Assembly (NCBI RefSeq): GCF_932526225.1
Contig: NC_064035.1
Coordinates: forward strand, 64,501 to 128,500
Direction of reading: 5' to 3'
Origin: Nematostella vectensis
Taxonomy: Eukaryota > Cnidaria > Anthozoa > Actiniaria > Edwardsiidae
DNA length: 64,000 bases
Shown: one piece after another, positions 9,999 through 24,001 of the stretch
How positions within the stretch are numbered: position 1 is the first letter of the stretch
Layout: each line of letters opens with the position of its first letter
Program-made: the position numbers and the translations under genes
The notes under the pieces: model-generated
The model's database searches: none
What the model saw: only the letters and a program-made list of their open reading frames with translations
Told to the model about the DNA's origin: nothing

Positions 9999-11996
9999 GG
10001 GGAGTGTCATGTTTAAGAGATGTGCAATAGCTCTAGAGCCATGACACAATGAACTTCAGTGAAATTCTAATACTGACTTATGAGCTTTTGGTACATGTGG
10101 GAGACTTTTAACAAAACAAAAAAAATGACCACAAACTGTCAATTAACATAGTTTTCAATATAATATTGCATATTATTTAATAAGGTATTGACAGCTTTTA
10201 AAAAGTTCAACTGTTTGTTGACACTTAAAAGCCTACAATAATCACTGACTCCAGACATGCGCAGTACTATGTTGCTGCCCCTTTAAAGTAAAATACAGCT
10301 TTACTTAGTCAGCGTAGACAAAATTGCGGATTTTGTCAATATTCTAATATGAAGATGTCAATATTCTCCCCCCTTACGTCTTTATTTCTATTTATTTTAT
10401 GATTTTCACATGATACCAAAACAGCGTCTTTTTTCTTCGCAAATTTGATGTCATGTACACAATTAAAGAGATGCGCCCGTGCGCATGGCGAGTCCCCAAG
10501 GGACCCAAGACGCCCAAATAGACCTCTATTTTTTGTCATCCACAATCTCGGCGAGCTGTGCGTGGCGTAACCGTATTACAGGCCTGGGATCCTGGTTATT
10601 GTCCTCCCCATTAATGCGCGGGTTGGGATAACCTTGCAAGAGTGTTGTACAGCATATTCGCTCGGAAATATCGGTGCTTGGGGCCTTCCGGTTCTTTACA
10701 GCCTTCCGTAAAAGCCTTGTGCTGCCATACCGATTGGGTAATCCGTATGTATGGTTTCCGTTTTGTTCTTCAGACCGGGTTCGATCCCAGGCCAATGGGC
10801 GTTTTTTTTATTCGTTTTCTTTCTTTGTGCTTGACCCCCCTAATCCTGATAGGTTTTGCGCAAAAATAATAAAAAAAAGTGAGTTTGCAAAATAAGCTTG
10901 CTAGATTTATTAATTATATGTATTCAATTTGTTCATAGGAAGTTAACAAAAAACACAAAGCAAAGAGTTTGATGAAGTAAACAAGTATGTGAAGTTTAAT
11001 GTTCTATTTGAAGGGGTGCATTTTGTACAGGGAAGCATACATAGAATGCTTAACTGGTGGAGAGGGAAGAGGTAAAAGTTTATTGAGCATAATTTCAACA
11101 ATAGCAGGGGGAAGAGAGGGGCACTCTCTTCATACAATATTGCAGTTGTTACCTATTATTAAATAAGTTTGTAACATGTCTTTGTTTATTAAGCAAGGTC
11201 TATTTCTGAGACAAGCAAACTCAAGTAAGAGCTGTTAAAATAACAGGTGAGTGTTAAAAAAAAACAATTATCTGATTAGAAAACTAATGTAGATTCCTTT
11301 GCTCCAAATAAGAACAAACTTCATTTTGTTTGTTATTTATGAGGAACGAGATGAGCTCTACAAGGCCAAGAAGAAATATGTATTGCTCATCTAAATTATA
11401 CAAGTAAATAATAATATTAAAAAAGAATTACTGTAAGTAATTAGAGTGGTTTTCATTAACCCGTGAAACAAAGTGTGATAGTTAAACGGTAATAGTTAGT
11501 AAAACACAAAAAAGAACAATAGAATCAGATCACAACAAAGTGTAATACGCTAAAGCGTAGTTCACGGGTTAATGAAGGTTTTGACATTTCAACCTTACAT
11601 CCACATGAAAGTAATGCCTAATATCGAGTGCCCTACAGTAAGTGTTTTGCAGTCAAGTTGTTTTCTTTTAGTAGGTAAAAAATTATTCTAAATAATAGTA
11701 ATCATAGCTATGGTCACCAGTTACACATATAGCACTTGTAATGAAAAGAAAGAAAAAATATATATATGCAGTCAAACAACAGAATTGCATGATAACCTTG
11801 AATATATTGAATAAAGGACTGCAAAAAAACATCTTTTGTACTAGTTGCTTGAATTGACCCTTGGCTATTTTTAGCTGAATTCCCCTCCCCCTCTAAAAAG
11901 GAAAATAATAATCATAATAGAACAAAACTAAAAAGAAAACAAACACAACAGAGACCTCCACCAACCATTTTGATTTTTTTTTACTTTCCTTTAAAG
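9999..11996 (+). repeat. satellite unit 6 (A to B mosaic)
   Basis: The 5' three quarters are class A. From the MITE onward it is class B: GTAATACGCT, GGTAAAAAATT, CCAGTTACACATATAGCAC and AATAATCATAATAG. The switch lies between about 11430 and 11545. Private changes are GATTTATTAATTAT near 10902 and CCAACCATTTTG near 11962. Core 10563-10809. Confidence 0.96.
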
Positions 11997-13994
11997 GGGG
12001 AGTGTCATGTTTAAGAGATTTGCAATAGCTATAGAGCCCTGAAACAATGAACTTCAGTGAAATTCTAATACTGACTTATGAGCTTTTGGTACATGTGGGA
12101 GACTTTTAACAAAACAAAAAAAATGACCACAAACTGTCAATTAACATAGTTTTCAATATAATATTGCATATTATTTAATAAGGTATTGACAGCTTTTAAA
12201 AAGTTCAACTGTTTGTTGACACTTAAAAGCCTACAATAAGCACTGACTCCAGACATGCGCAGTACTATGTTGCTGCCCCTTTAAAGTAAAATACAGCTTT
12301 ACTTAGTCAGCGTAGACAATATTGCGGATTTTGTCAATATTCTAATATGAATATGTCAATATTCTCCCCCCTTACGTCTTTATTTCTATTTATTTTATGC
12401 TTTTCACATGATACCAAAACAGCGTCTTTTTTCTTCGCAAATTTGATGTCATGTACACAATTAAAGAGATGCGCACGTGCGCATGGCGAGTCCCCAAGGG
12501 ACCCAAGACGCCCAAATAGACCTCTATTTTTTGTCATCCACAATCTCGGCGAGCTGTGCGTGGCGTAACCGTATTACAGGCCTGGGATCCTGGTTATTGT
12601 CCTCCCCATTAATGCGCGGGTTGGGATAACCTTGCAAGAGTGTTGTACAGCATATTCGCTCGGAAATATCGGTGCTTGGGGCCTTCGGGTTCTTCACAGC
12701 CTTCCGTAAAAGCCTTGTGCTGCCATACCGATTGGGTAATCCGTATGTATGGTTTCCGTTTTGTTCTTCAGACCGGGTTCGATCCCAGGCCAATGGGCGT
12801 TTTTTTTATTCGTTTTCTTTCTTTGTGCTTGACCCCCCTAATCCTGATAGGTTTTGCGCAAAAATAATAAAAAAAGTGAGTTTGCAAAATAAGCTTGCTG
12901 GATTTATTGATTATATGTATTCAATTTGTTCATAGGAAGTTAACAAAAAACACAAAGCAAAGAGTTTGATGAAGTAAACAAGTATGTGAAGTTTAATGTT
13001 CTATTTGAAGGGGTGCATTTTGTACAGGGAAGCATACATAGAATGCTTAACTGGTGGAGAGGGAAGAGGTAAAAGTTTATTGAGCATAATTTCAACAATA
13101 GCAGGGGGAAGAGAGGGGCACTCTCTTCATACAATATTGCAGTTGTTACCTATTATTAAATAAGTTTGTAACATGTCTTTGTTTATTAAGCAAGGTCTAT
13201 TTCTGAGACAAGCAAACTCAAGTAAGGCTGTTGAAATAACAGGTGAGTGTTAAAAGAAAAACAATTATCTGATTAGAAAACTACTGTAGATTCCTTTGCA
13301 CCAAAATAAGAACAAACTTCATTTTGTTTGTTATTTATGAGGAACGAGATGATCTATACAAAGCCATAAAGAAATATGTATTGCTCATCTAAATTATACA
13401 AGTAAATGATAATATTAAAAAAGAACTACTGTAAGTAATTAGAGTGGTTTTCATTAACCCGTGAAACAAAGTGTGATAGTTAAACGGTAATAGTTAGTAA
13501 AACACAAAAAAGAACAATAGAATCAGATCACAACAAAGTGTAATACGCTAAAGCGTAGTTCACGGGTTAATGAAGGTTTTGACATTTCAACCTTACATCC
13601 ACATGAAAGTAATGCCTAATATCGAGTGCCCTACAGTAAGTGTTTTGCAGTCAAGTTGTTTTCTTTTAGTAGGTAAAAAATTATTCTAAATAATAGTAAT
13701 CATAGCTATGGTCACCAGTTACACATATAGCACTTGTAATGAAAAGAAAGAAAAAATATATATATGCAGTCAAACAACAGAATTGCATGATAACCTTGAA
13801 TATATTGAATAAAGGACTGCAAAAAAACATCTTTTGTACTAGTTGCTTGAATTGACCCTTGGCTATTTTTAGCTGAATTCCCCTCCCCCTCTAAAAAGGA
13901 AAATAATAATCATAATAGAACAAAACTAAAAAGAAAACAAACACAACAGAGACCTCCACCAACAATTTTGATTTTTTTTTACTTTCCTTTAAAG
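11997..13994 (+). repeat. satellite unit 7 (class B)
   Basis: The first full class B unit: GATTTGCAATAGCTATAGAG, AATAAGCACTG, GCGCACGTGCGC, CTTCGGGTTCTTCAC, AAGGCTGTTGAAATAAC and GATCTATACAAAGCCATAAA. Private change CCCTGAAACAATG near 12037 breaks the left inverted repeat. Core 12561-12807. Confidence 0.96.
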
Positions 13995-15994
13995 GGGGAG
14001 TGTCATGTTTAAGAGATTTGCAATAGCTATAGAGCCCTGACACAATGAACTTCAGTGAAATTCTAATACTGACTTATGAGCTTTTGGTACATGTGGGAGA
14101 CTTTTAACAAAACAAAAAAAATGACCACAAACTGTCAATTAACATAGTTTTCAATATAATATTGCATATTATTTAATAAGGTATTGACAGCTTTTAAAAA
14201 GTTCAACTGTTTGTTGACACTTAAAAGCCTACAATAAGCACTGACTCCAGACATGCGCAGTACTATGTTGCTGCCCCTTTAAAGTAAAATACAGCTTTAC
14301 TTAGTCAGCGTAGACAATATTGCGGATTTTGTCAATATTCTAATATGAATATGTCAATATTCTCCCCCCTTACGTCTTTATTTCTATTTATTTTATGCTT
14401 TTCACATGATACCAAAACAGCGTCTTTTTTCTTCGCAAATTTGATGTCATGTACACAATTAAAGAGATGCGCACGTGCGCATGGCGAGTCCCCAAGGGAC
14501 CCAAGACGCCCAAATAGACCTCTATTTTTTGTCATCCACAATCTCGGCGAGCTGTGCGTGGCGTAACCGTATTACAGGCCTGGGATCCTGGTTATTGTCC
14601 TCCCCATTAATGCGCGGGTTGGGATAACCTTGCAAGAGTGTTGTACAGCATATTCGCTCGGAAATATCGGTGCTTGAGGCCTTCGGGTTCTTCACAGCCT
14701 TCCGTAAAAGCCTTGTGCTGCCATACCGATTGGGTAATCCGTATGTATGGTTTCCGTTTTGTTCTTCAGACCGGGTTCGATCCCAGGCCAATGGGCGTTT
14801 TTTTTATTCGTTTTCTTTCTTTGTGCTTGACCCCCCTAATCCTGATAGGTTTTGCGCAAAAATAATAAAAAAAGTGAGTTTGCAAAATAAGCTTGCTGGA
14901 TTTATTGATTATATGTATTCAATTTGTTCATAGGAAGTTAACAAAAAACACAAAGCAAAGAGTTTGATGAAGTAAACAAGTATGTGAAGTTTAATGTTCT
15001 ATTTGAAGGGGTGCATTTTGTACAGGGAAGCATACATAGAATGCTTAACTGGTGGAGATGGAAGAGGTAAAAGTTTATTGAGCATAATTTCAACAATAGC
15101 AGGGGGAAGAGAGGGGCACTCTCTTCATACAATATTGCAGTTGTTACCTATTATTAAATAAGTTTGTAACATGTCTTTGTTTATTAAGCAAGGTCTATTT
15201 CTGAGACAAGCAAACTCAAGTAAGAGCTGTTAAAATAACAGGTGAGTGTTAAAAAAAAACAATTATCTGATTAGAAAACTAATGTAGATTCCTTTGCTCC
15301 AAATAAGAACAAACGTCATTTTGTTTATTATTTATGTGGAACGAGATGAGCTCTACAAGGCCAAGAAGAAATATGTATTGCTCATCTAAATTATACAAGT
15401 AAATAATAATATTAAAAAAGAATTACTGTAAGTAATTAGAGTGGTTTTCATTAACCCGTGAAACAAAGTGTGATAGTTAAACGGTAATAGTTAGTAAAAC
15501 ACAAAAAAGAACAATAGAATCAGATCACAACAAAGTGTAGTACGCTAAAGCGTAGTTCACGGGTTAATGAAGGTTTTGACATTTCAACCTTACATCCACA
15601 TGAAAGTAATGCCTAATATCGAGTGCCCTACAGTAAGTGTTTTGCAGTCAAGTTGTTTTCTTTTAGTAGGTACAAAATTATTCTAAATAATAGTAATCAT
15701 AGCTATGGTCACCACTTACACATATAGAACTTGCAATGAAAAGAAAGAACAAAAATATATATATGCAGTCAAACTACAGAATTGCATGATAACCTTGAAT
15801 ATATTGAATAAAGGACTGCAAAAAACATCTTTTGTACTAGTTGCTTGAATTGACCCTTGGCTATTTTTAGCTGAATTCCCCTCCCCCTCTAAAAAAGAAA
15901 ATAATAATAATAATAATAGAACAAAACTAAAAAGAAAACAAACACAGCAGAGACCCCCACAAAAAATTTTGATTTTTTTTACTTTCCTTTAAAG
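13995..15994 (+). repeat. satellite unit 8 (B to A mosaic)
   Basis: Class B up to about 15200, then class A-like with a subtype signature ACAAACGTCATTTTGTTTA and TTATGTGGAACG shared with units 10 and 16. Private changes: GGTGCTTGAGGCC in the core near 14670 and GGTGGAGATGGAAG near 15051. Core 14559-14805. Confidence 0.96.
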
Positions 15995-17996
15995 GGGGAG
16001 TGTCATGTTTAAGAGATGTGCAATAGCTCTAGAGCCATGACACAATGAACTTCAGTGAAATTTTAATACTGACTTATGAGCTTTTGGTACATGTGGGAGA
16101 CTTTTAACAAAACAAAAAAAATGACCACAAACTGTCAATTAACATAGTTTTCAATATAATATTGCATATTATTTAATAAGGTATTGACAGCTTTTAAAAA
16201 GTTCAACTGTTTGTTGACACTTAAAAGCCTACAATAATCACTGACTCCAGACATGCGCAGTACTATGTTGCTGCCCCTTTAAAGTAAAATACAGCTTTAC
16301 TTAGTCAGCGTAGACAAAATTGCGGATTTTGTCAATATTCTAATATGAAGATGTCAATATTCTCCCCCCTTACGTCTTTATTTCTATTTATTTTATGCTT
16401 TTCACATGATACCAAAACAGCGTCTTTTTTCTTCGCAAATTTGATGTCATGTACACAATTAAAGAGATGCGCCCGTGCGCATGGCGAGTCCCCAAGGGAC
16501 CCAAGACGCCCAAATAGACCTCTATTTTTTGTCATCCACAATCTCGGCGAGCTGTGCGTGGCGTAACCGTATTACAGGCCTGGGATCCTGGTTATTGTCC
16601 TTCCCATTAATGCGCGGGTTGGGATAACCTTGCAAGAGTGCTGTACAGCATATTCGCTCGGAAATATCGGTGCTTGGGGCCTTCGGGTTCTTTACAGCCT
16701 TCCGTAAAAGCCTTGTGCTGCCATACCGATTGGGTAATCCGTATGTATGGTTTCCGTTTTGTTCTTCAGACTGGGTTCGATCCCAGGCCAATGGGCTTTT
16801 TTTTTTTAATTCGTTTTTTTTCTTTGTGCTGGACCCCCTTAATCCTGATAGGTTTTGCGCAAAAATAATAAAAAAAAGTGAGTTTGCAAAATAAGCTTGC
16901 TGGATTTATTGATTATATGTATTCAATTTGTTCATAGGAAGTTAACAAAAAACACAAAGCAAAGAGTTTGATGAAGTAAACAAGTATGTGAAGTTTAATG
17001 TTCTATTTGAAGGGGTGCATTTTGTACAGGGAAGCATACATAGAATGCTTAACTGGTGGAGAGGGAAGAGGTAAAAGTTTATTGAGCATAATTTCAACAA
17101 TAGCAGGGGGAAGAGAGGGGCACTCTCTTCATACAATATTGCAGTTGTTACCTATTATTAAATAAGTTTGTAACATGTCTTTGTTTATTAAGCAAGGTCT
17201 ATTTCTGAGACAAGCAAACTCAAGTAAGGCTGTTGAAATAACAGGTGAGTGTTAAAAGAAAAACAATTATCTGATTAGAAAACTACTGTAGATTCCTTTG
17301 CACCAAAATAAGAACAAACTTCATTTTGTTTGTTATTTATGAGGAACGAGATGATCTATACAAAGCCATAAAGAAATATGTATTGCTCATCTAAATTATA
17401 CAAGTAAATGATAATATTAAAAAAGAACTACTGTAAGTAATTAGAGTGGTTTTCATTAACCCGTGAAACAAAGTGTGATAGTTAAACGGTAATAGTTAGT
17501 AAAACACAAAAAAGAACAATAGAATCAGATCACAACAAAGTGTAATACGCTAAAGCGTAGTTCACGGGTTAATGAAGGTTTTGACATTTCAACCTTACAT
17601 CCACATGAAAGTAATGCCTAATATCGAGTGCCCTACAGTAAGTGTTTTGCAGTCAAGTTGTTTTCTTTTAGTAGGTACAAAATTATTCTAAATAATAGTA
17701 ATCATAGCTATGGTCACCAGTTACACATATAGCACTTGTAATGAAAAGAAAGAAAAAATATATATATGCAGTCAAACAACAGAATTGCATGATAACCTTG
17801 AATATATTGAATAAAGGACTGCAAAAAAACATCTTTTGTACTAGTTGCTTGAATTGACCCTTGGCTATTTTTAGCTGAATTCCCCTCCCCCTCTAAAAAG
17901 GAAAATAATAATCATAATAGAACAAAACTAAAAAGAAAACAAACACAACAGAGACCTCCACCAACAATTTTGATTTTTTTTTACTTTCCTTTAAAG
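15995..17996 (+). repeat. satellite unit 9 (A to B mosaic)
   Basis: Class A start with GAAATTTTAATACTG (shared with unit 11), then a core subtype with GTCCTTCCCATT, CAGACTGGG and an 11-T run. It is class B after about 17225. Core 16559-16807. Confidence 0.96.
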
Positions 17997-19998
17997 GGGG
18001 AGTGTCATGTTTAAGAGATTTGCAATAGCTATAGAGCCCTGACACAATGAACTTCAGTGAAATTCTAATACTGACTTATGAGCTTTTGGTACATGTGGGA
18101 GACTTTTAACAAAACAAAAAAAATGACCACAAACTGTCAATTAACATAGTTTTCAATATAATATTGCATATTATTTAATAAGGTATTGACAGCTTTTAAA
18201 AAGTTCAACTGTTTGTTGACACTTAAAAGCCTACAATAAGCACTGACTCCAGACATGCGCAGTACTATGTTGCTGCCCCTTTAAAGTAAAATACAGCTTT
18301 ACTTAGTCAGCGTAGACAATATTGCGGATTTTGTCAATATTCTAATATGAATATGTCAATATTCTCCCCCCTTACGTCTTTATTTCTATTTATTTTATGC
18401 TTTTCACATGATACCAAAACAGCGTCTTTTTTCTTCGCAAATTTGATGTCATGTACACAATTAAAGTGATGCGCACGTGCGCATGGCGAGTCCCCAAGGG
18501 ACCCAAGACGCCCAAATAGACCTCTATTTTTTGTCATCCACAATCTCGGCGAGCTGTGCGTGGCGTAACCGTATTACAGGCCTGGGATCCTGGTTATTGT
18601 CCTCCCCATTAATGCGCGGGTTGGGATAACCTTGCAAGAGTGTTGTACAGCATATTCGCTCGGAAATATCGGTGCTTGGGGCCTTCGGGTTCTTCACAGC
18701 CTTCCGTAAAAGCCTTGTGCTGCCATACCGATTGGGTAATCCGTATGTATGGTTTCCGTTTTGTTCTTCAGACCGGGTTCGATCCCAGGCCAATGGGCGT
18801 TTTTTTTATTCGTTTTCTTTCTTTGTGCTTGACCCCCCTAATCCTGATAGGTTTTGCGCAAAAATAATAAAAAAAGTGAGTTTGCAAAATAAGCTTGCTG
18901 GATTTATTGATTATATGTATTCAATTTGTTCATAGGAAGTTAACAAAAAACACAAAGCAAAGAGTTTGATGAAGTAAACAAGTATGTGAAGTTTAATGTT
19001 CTATTTGAAGGGGTGCATTTTGTACAGGGAAGCATACATAGAATGCTTAACTGGTGGAGAGGGAAGAGGTAAAAGTTTATTGAGCATAATTTCAACAATA
19101 GCAGGGGGAAGAGAGGGGCACTCTCTTCATACAATATTGCAGTTGTTACCTATTATTAAATAAGTTTGTAACATGTCTTTGTTTATTAAGCAAGGTCAAT
19201 TTCTGAGACAAGCAAACTCAAGTAAGAGCTGTTAAAATAACAGGTGAGTGTTAAAAAAAAACAATTATCTGATTAGAAAACTAATGTAGATTCCTTTGCT
19301 CCAAATAAGAACAAACGTCATTTTGTTTATTATTTATGTGGAACGAGATGAGCTCTACAAGGCCAAGAAGAAATATGTATTGCTCATCTAAATTATACAA
19401 GTAAATAATAATATTAAAAAAGAATTACTGTAAGTAATTAGAGTGGTTTTCATTAACCCGTAAAACAAAGTGTGATAGTTAAACGGTAATAGTTAGTAAA
19501 ACACAAAAAAGAACAATAGAATCAGATCACAACAAAGTGTAGTACGCTAAAGCGTAGTTCACGGGTTAATGAAGGTTTTGACATTTCAACCTTACATCCA
19601 CATGAAAGTAATGCCTAATATCGAGTGCCCTACAGTAAGTGTTTTGCAGTCAAGTTGTTTTTTTTTAGTAGGTACAAAATTATTCTAAATAATAGTAATC
19701 ATAGCTATGGTCACCACTTACACATATAGAACTTGCAATGAAAAGAAAGAAAAAAAATATATATATATGCAGTCAAACAACAGAATTGCATGATAACCTT
19801 GAATATATTGAATAAAGGACTGCAAAAAACATCTTTTGTACTAGTTGCTTGAATTGACCCTTGGCTATTTTTAGCTGAATTCCCCTCCCCCTCTAAAAAA
19901 GAAAATAATAATAATAATAATAGAACAAAACTAAAAAGAAAACAAACACAGCAGAGACCCCCACAAAAAATTTTGATTTTTTTTACTTTCCTTTAAAG
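17997..19998 (+). repeat. satellite unit 10 (B to A mosaic)
   Basis: Class B 5' part, with the same class A subtype 3' part as unit 8. Private changes: AAAGTGATGCGC beside the palindrome, AAGGTCAATTTCTG near 19194, and CCCGTAAAACAAAG in the left arm of the MITE near 19458, which breaks its perfect inverted repeat. Core 18561-18807. Confidence 0.96.
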
Positions 19999-22000
19999 GG
20001 GGAGTGTCATGTTTAAGAGATGTGCAATAGCTCTAGAGCCATGACACAATGAACTTCAGTGAAATTTTAATACTGACTTATGAGCTTTTGGTACATGTGG
20101 GAGACTTTTAACAAAACAAAAAAAATGACCACAAACTGTCAATTAACATAGTTTTCAATATAATATTGCATATTATTTAATAAGGTATTGACAGCTTTTA
20201 AAAAGTTCAACTGTTTGTTGACACTTAAAAGCCTACAATAATCACTGACTCCAGACATGCGCAGTACTATGTTGCTGCCCCTTTAAAGTAAAATACAGCT
20301 TTACTTAGTCAGCGTAGACAAAATTGCGGATTTTGTCAATATTCTAATATGAAGATGTCAATATTCTCCCCCCTTACGTCTTTATTTCTATTTATTTTAT
20401 GCTTTTCACATGATACCAAAACAGCGTCTTTTTTCTTCGCAAATTTGATGTCATGTACACAATTAAAGAGATGCGCCCGTGCGCATGGCGAGTCCCCAAG
20501 GGACCCAAGACGCCCAAATAGACCTCTATTTTTTGTCATCCACAATCTCGGCGAGCTGTGCGTGGCGTAACCGTATTACAGGCCTGGGATCCTGGTTATT
20601 GTCCTTCCCATTAATGAGCGGGTTGGGATAACCTTGCAAGAGTGCTGTACAGCATATTCGCTCGGAAATATCGGTGCTTGGGGCCTTCGGGTTCTTTACA
20701 GCCTTCCGTAAAAGCCTTTTGCTGCCATACCGATTGGGTAATCCGTATGTATGGTTTCCGTTTTGTTCTTCAGACTGGGTTCGATCCCAGGCCAATGGGC
20801 TTTTTTTTTTTAATTCGTTTTTTTTCTTTGTGCTGGACCCCCTTAATCCTGATAGGTTTTGCGCAAAAATAATAAAAAAAAGTGAGTTTGCAAAATAAGC
20901 TTTCTAGATTTATTGATTATATGTATTCAATTTGTTCCTAGGAAGTTAACAAAAAACACAAAGCAAAGAGTTTGAGGAAGTAAACAAGTATGTGAACTTT
21001 AATGTTCTATTTGAAGGGGTGCATTTTGTACAGGGAAGCATACATAGAATGCTTAACTGGTGGAGAGGAAAGAGGTAAAAGTTTATTGAGTATAATTTCA
21101 ACAATAGCAGGGGGAAGAGAGGGGCACTCTCTTCATACAATATTGCAGTTGTTACCTATTATTAAATAAGTTTGTAACATGTCTTTGTTTATTAAGCAAG
21201 GTCTATTTCTGAGACAAGCAAACTCAAGTAAGGCTGTTGAAATAACAGGTGAGTGTTAAAAGAAAAACAATTATCTGATTAGAAAACTACTGTAGATTCC
21301 TTTGCACCAAAATAAGAACAAACTTCATTTTGTTTGTTATTTATGAGGAACGAGATGATCTATACAAAGCCATAAAGAAATATGTATTGCTCATCTAAAT
21401 TATACAAGTAAATGATAATATTAAAAAAGAACTACTGTAAGTAATTAGAGTGGTTTTCATTAACCCGTGAAACAAAGTGTGATAGTTAAACGGTAATAGT
21501 TAGTAAAACACAAAAAAGAACAATAGAATCAGATCACAACAAAGTGTAATACGCTAAAGCGTAGTTCACGGGTTAATGAAGGTTTTGACATTTCAACCTT
21601 ACATCCACATGAAAGTAATGCCTAATATCGAGTGCCCTACAGTAAGTGTTTTGCAGTCAAGTTGTTTTCTTTTAGTAGGTAAAAAATTATTCTAAATAAT
21701 AGTAATCATAGCTATGGTCACCAGTTACACATATAGCACTTGTAATGAAAAGAAAGAAAAAATATATATATGCAGTCAAACAACAAAATTGCATGATAAC
21801 CTTGAATATATTGAATAAAGGACTGCAAAAAAACATCTTTTGTACTAGTTGCTTGAATTGACCCTTGGCTATTTTTAGCTGAATTCCCCTCCCCCTCTAA
21901 AAAGGAAAATAATAATCATAATAGAACAAAACTAAAAAGGAAACAAACACAACAGAGACCTCTACCAACAATTTTGATTTTTTTTTACTTTCCTTTAATG
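19999..22000 (+). repeat. satellite unit 11 (A to B mosaic)
   Basis: Closely related to unit 9 in its 5' part and more diverged elsewhere: ATTAATGAGCGGG and GCCTTTTGCTGCC in the core, CTTTCTAGATTT, GTTTGAGGAAG, GTGAACTTTAATG and GGAGAGGAAAGAGG. It ends CCTTTAATGGGGG, so the TTAA boundary motif leading into unit 12 is altered. Core 20563-20811. Confidence 0.96.
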
Positions 22001-24001
22001 GGGGAGTGTCATGTTTAAGAGATGTGCAATAGCTCTAGAGCCCTGACACAATGAACTTCAGTGAAATTCTAATACTGACTTATGAGCTTTTGGTACATGT
22101 GGGAGACTTTTAACAAAACAAAAAAAAATGACCACAAACTGTCAATTAACATAGTTTTCAATATAATATTGCATATTATTTAATAAGGTATTGACAGCTT
22201 TTAAAAAGTTCAACTGTTTGTTGACACTTAAAAGCCTACAATAAGCACTGACTCCAGACATGCGCAGTACTATGTTGCTGCCCCTTTAAAGTAAAATACA
22301 GCTTTACTTAGTCAGCGTAGACAATATTGCGGATTTTGTCAATATTCTAATATGAATATGTCAATATTCTCCCCCCTTACGTCTTTATTTCTATTTATTT
22401 TATGCTTTTCACATGATACCAAAACAGCGTCTTTTTTCTTCGCAAATTTGATGTCATGTACACAATTAAAGAGATGCGCACGTGCGCATGGCGAGTCCCC
22501 AAGGGACCCAAGACGCCCAAATAGACCTCTATTTTTTGTCATCCACAATCTCGGCGAGCTGTGCGTGGCGTAACCGTATTACAGGCCTGGGATCCTGGTT
22601 ATTGTCCTCCCCATTAATGCGCGGGTTGGGATAACCTTGCAAGAGTGTTGTACAGCATATTCGCTCGGAAATATCGGTGCTTGGGGCCTTCGGGTTCTTC
22701 ACAGCCTTCCGTAAAAGCCTTGTGCTGCCATACCGATTGGGTAATCCGTATGTATGGTTTCCGTTTTGTTCTTCAGACCGGGTTCGATGCCAGGCCAATG
22801 GGCGTTTTTTTTATTCGTTTTCTTTCTTTGTGCTTGACCCCCCTAATCCTGATAGGTTTTGCGCAAAAATAATAAAAAAAAAGTGAGTTTGCAAAATAAG
22901 CTTGCTGGATTTATTGATTATATGTATTCAATTTGTTCATAGGAAGTTAACAAAAAACACAAAGCAAAGAGTTTGATGAAGTAAACAAGTATGTGAAGTT
23001 TAATGTTCTATTTGAAGGGGTGCATTTTGTACAGGGAAGCATACATAGAATGCTTAACTGGTGGAGAGGGAAGAGGTAAAAGTTTATTGAGCATAATTTC
23101 AACAATAGCAGGGGGAAGAGAGGGGCACTCTCTTCATACAATATTGCAGTTGTTACCTATTATTAAATAAGTTTGTAACATGTCTTTGTTTATTAAGCAA
23201 GGTCTATTTCTGAGACAAGCAAACTCAAGTAAGAGCTGTTAAAATAACAGGTGAGTGTTAAAAAAACAATTATCTGATTAGAAAACTAATGTAGATTCCT
23301 TTGCTCCAAATAAGAACAAACTTTATTTTGTTTGTTATTTATGAGGAACGAGATGAGCTCTACAAGGCCAAGAAGAAATATGTATTGCTCATCTAAATTA
23401 TACAAGTAAATAATAATATTAAAAAAGAATTACTGTAAGTAATTAGAGTGGTTTTCATTAACCCGTGAAACAAAGTGTGATAGTTAAACGGTAATAGTTA
23501 GTAAAACACAAAAAAGAACAATAGAATCAGATCACAACAAAGTGTAGTACGCTAAAGCGTAGTTCACGGGTTAATGAAGGTTTTGACATTTCAACCTTAC
23601 ATCCACATGAAAGTAATGCCTAATATCGAGTGCCCTACAGTAAGTGTTTTGCAGTCAAGTTGTTTTCTTTTAGTAGGTACAAAATTATTCTAAATAATAG
23701 TAATCATAGCTATGGTCACCACTTACACATATAGAACTTGTAATGAAAAGAAAGAAAAAAAATATATATATATGCAGTCAAACAACAGAATTGCATGATA
23801 ACCTTGAATATATTGAATAAAGGACTGCAAAAAACATCTTTTGTACTAGTTGCTTGAATTGACCCTTGGCTATTTTTAGCTGAATTCCCCTCCCCCTCTA
23901 AAAAGGAAAATAATAATCATAATAGAACAAAACTAAAAAGAAAACAAACACAACAGAGACCTCCACCAACAATTTTGATTTTTTTTTACTTTCCTTTAAA
24001 G
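22001..24001 (+). repeat. satellite unit 12 (B-box altered)
   Basis: Mosaic start (GATGTGCAATAGC with CCCTGACAC), class B centre, class A 3' part and class B tail. The B-box in the core reads GGTTCGATGCC rather than GGTTCGATCCC (near 22781). This also breaks one pair of the closing stem. Core 22566-22812. Confidence 0.96.
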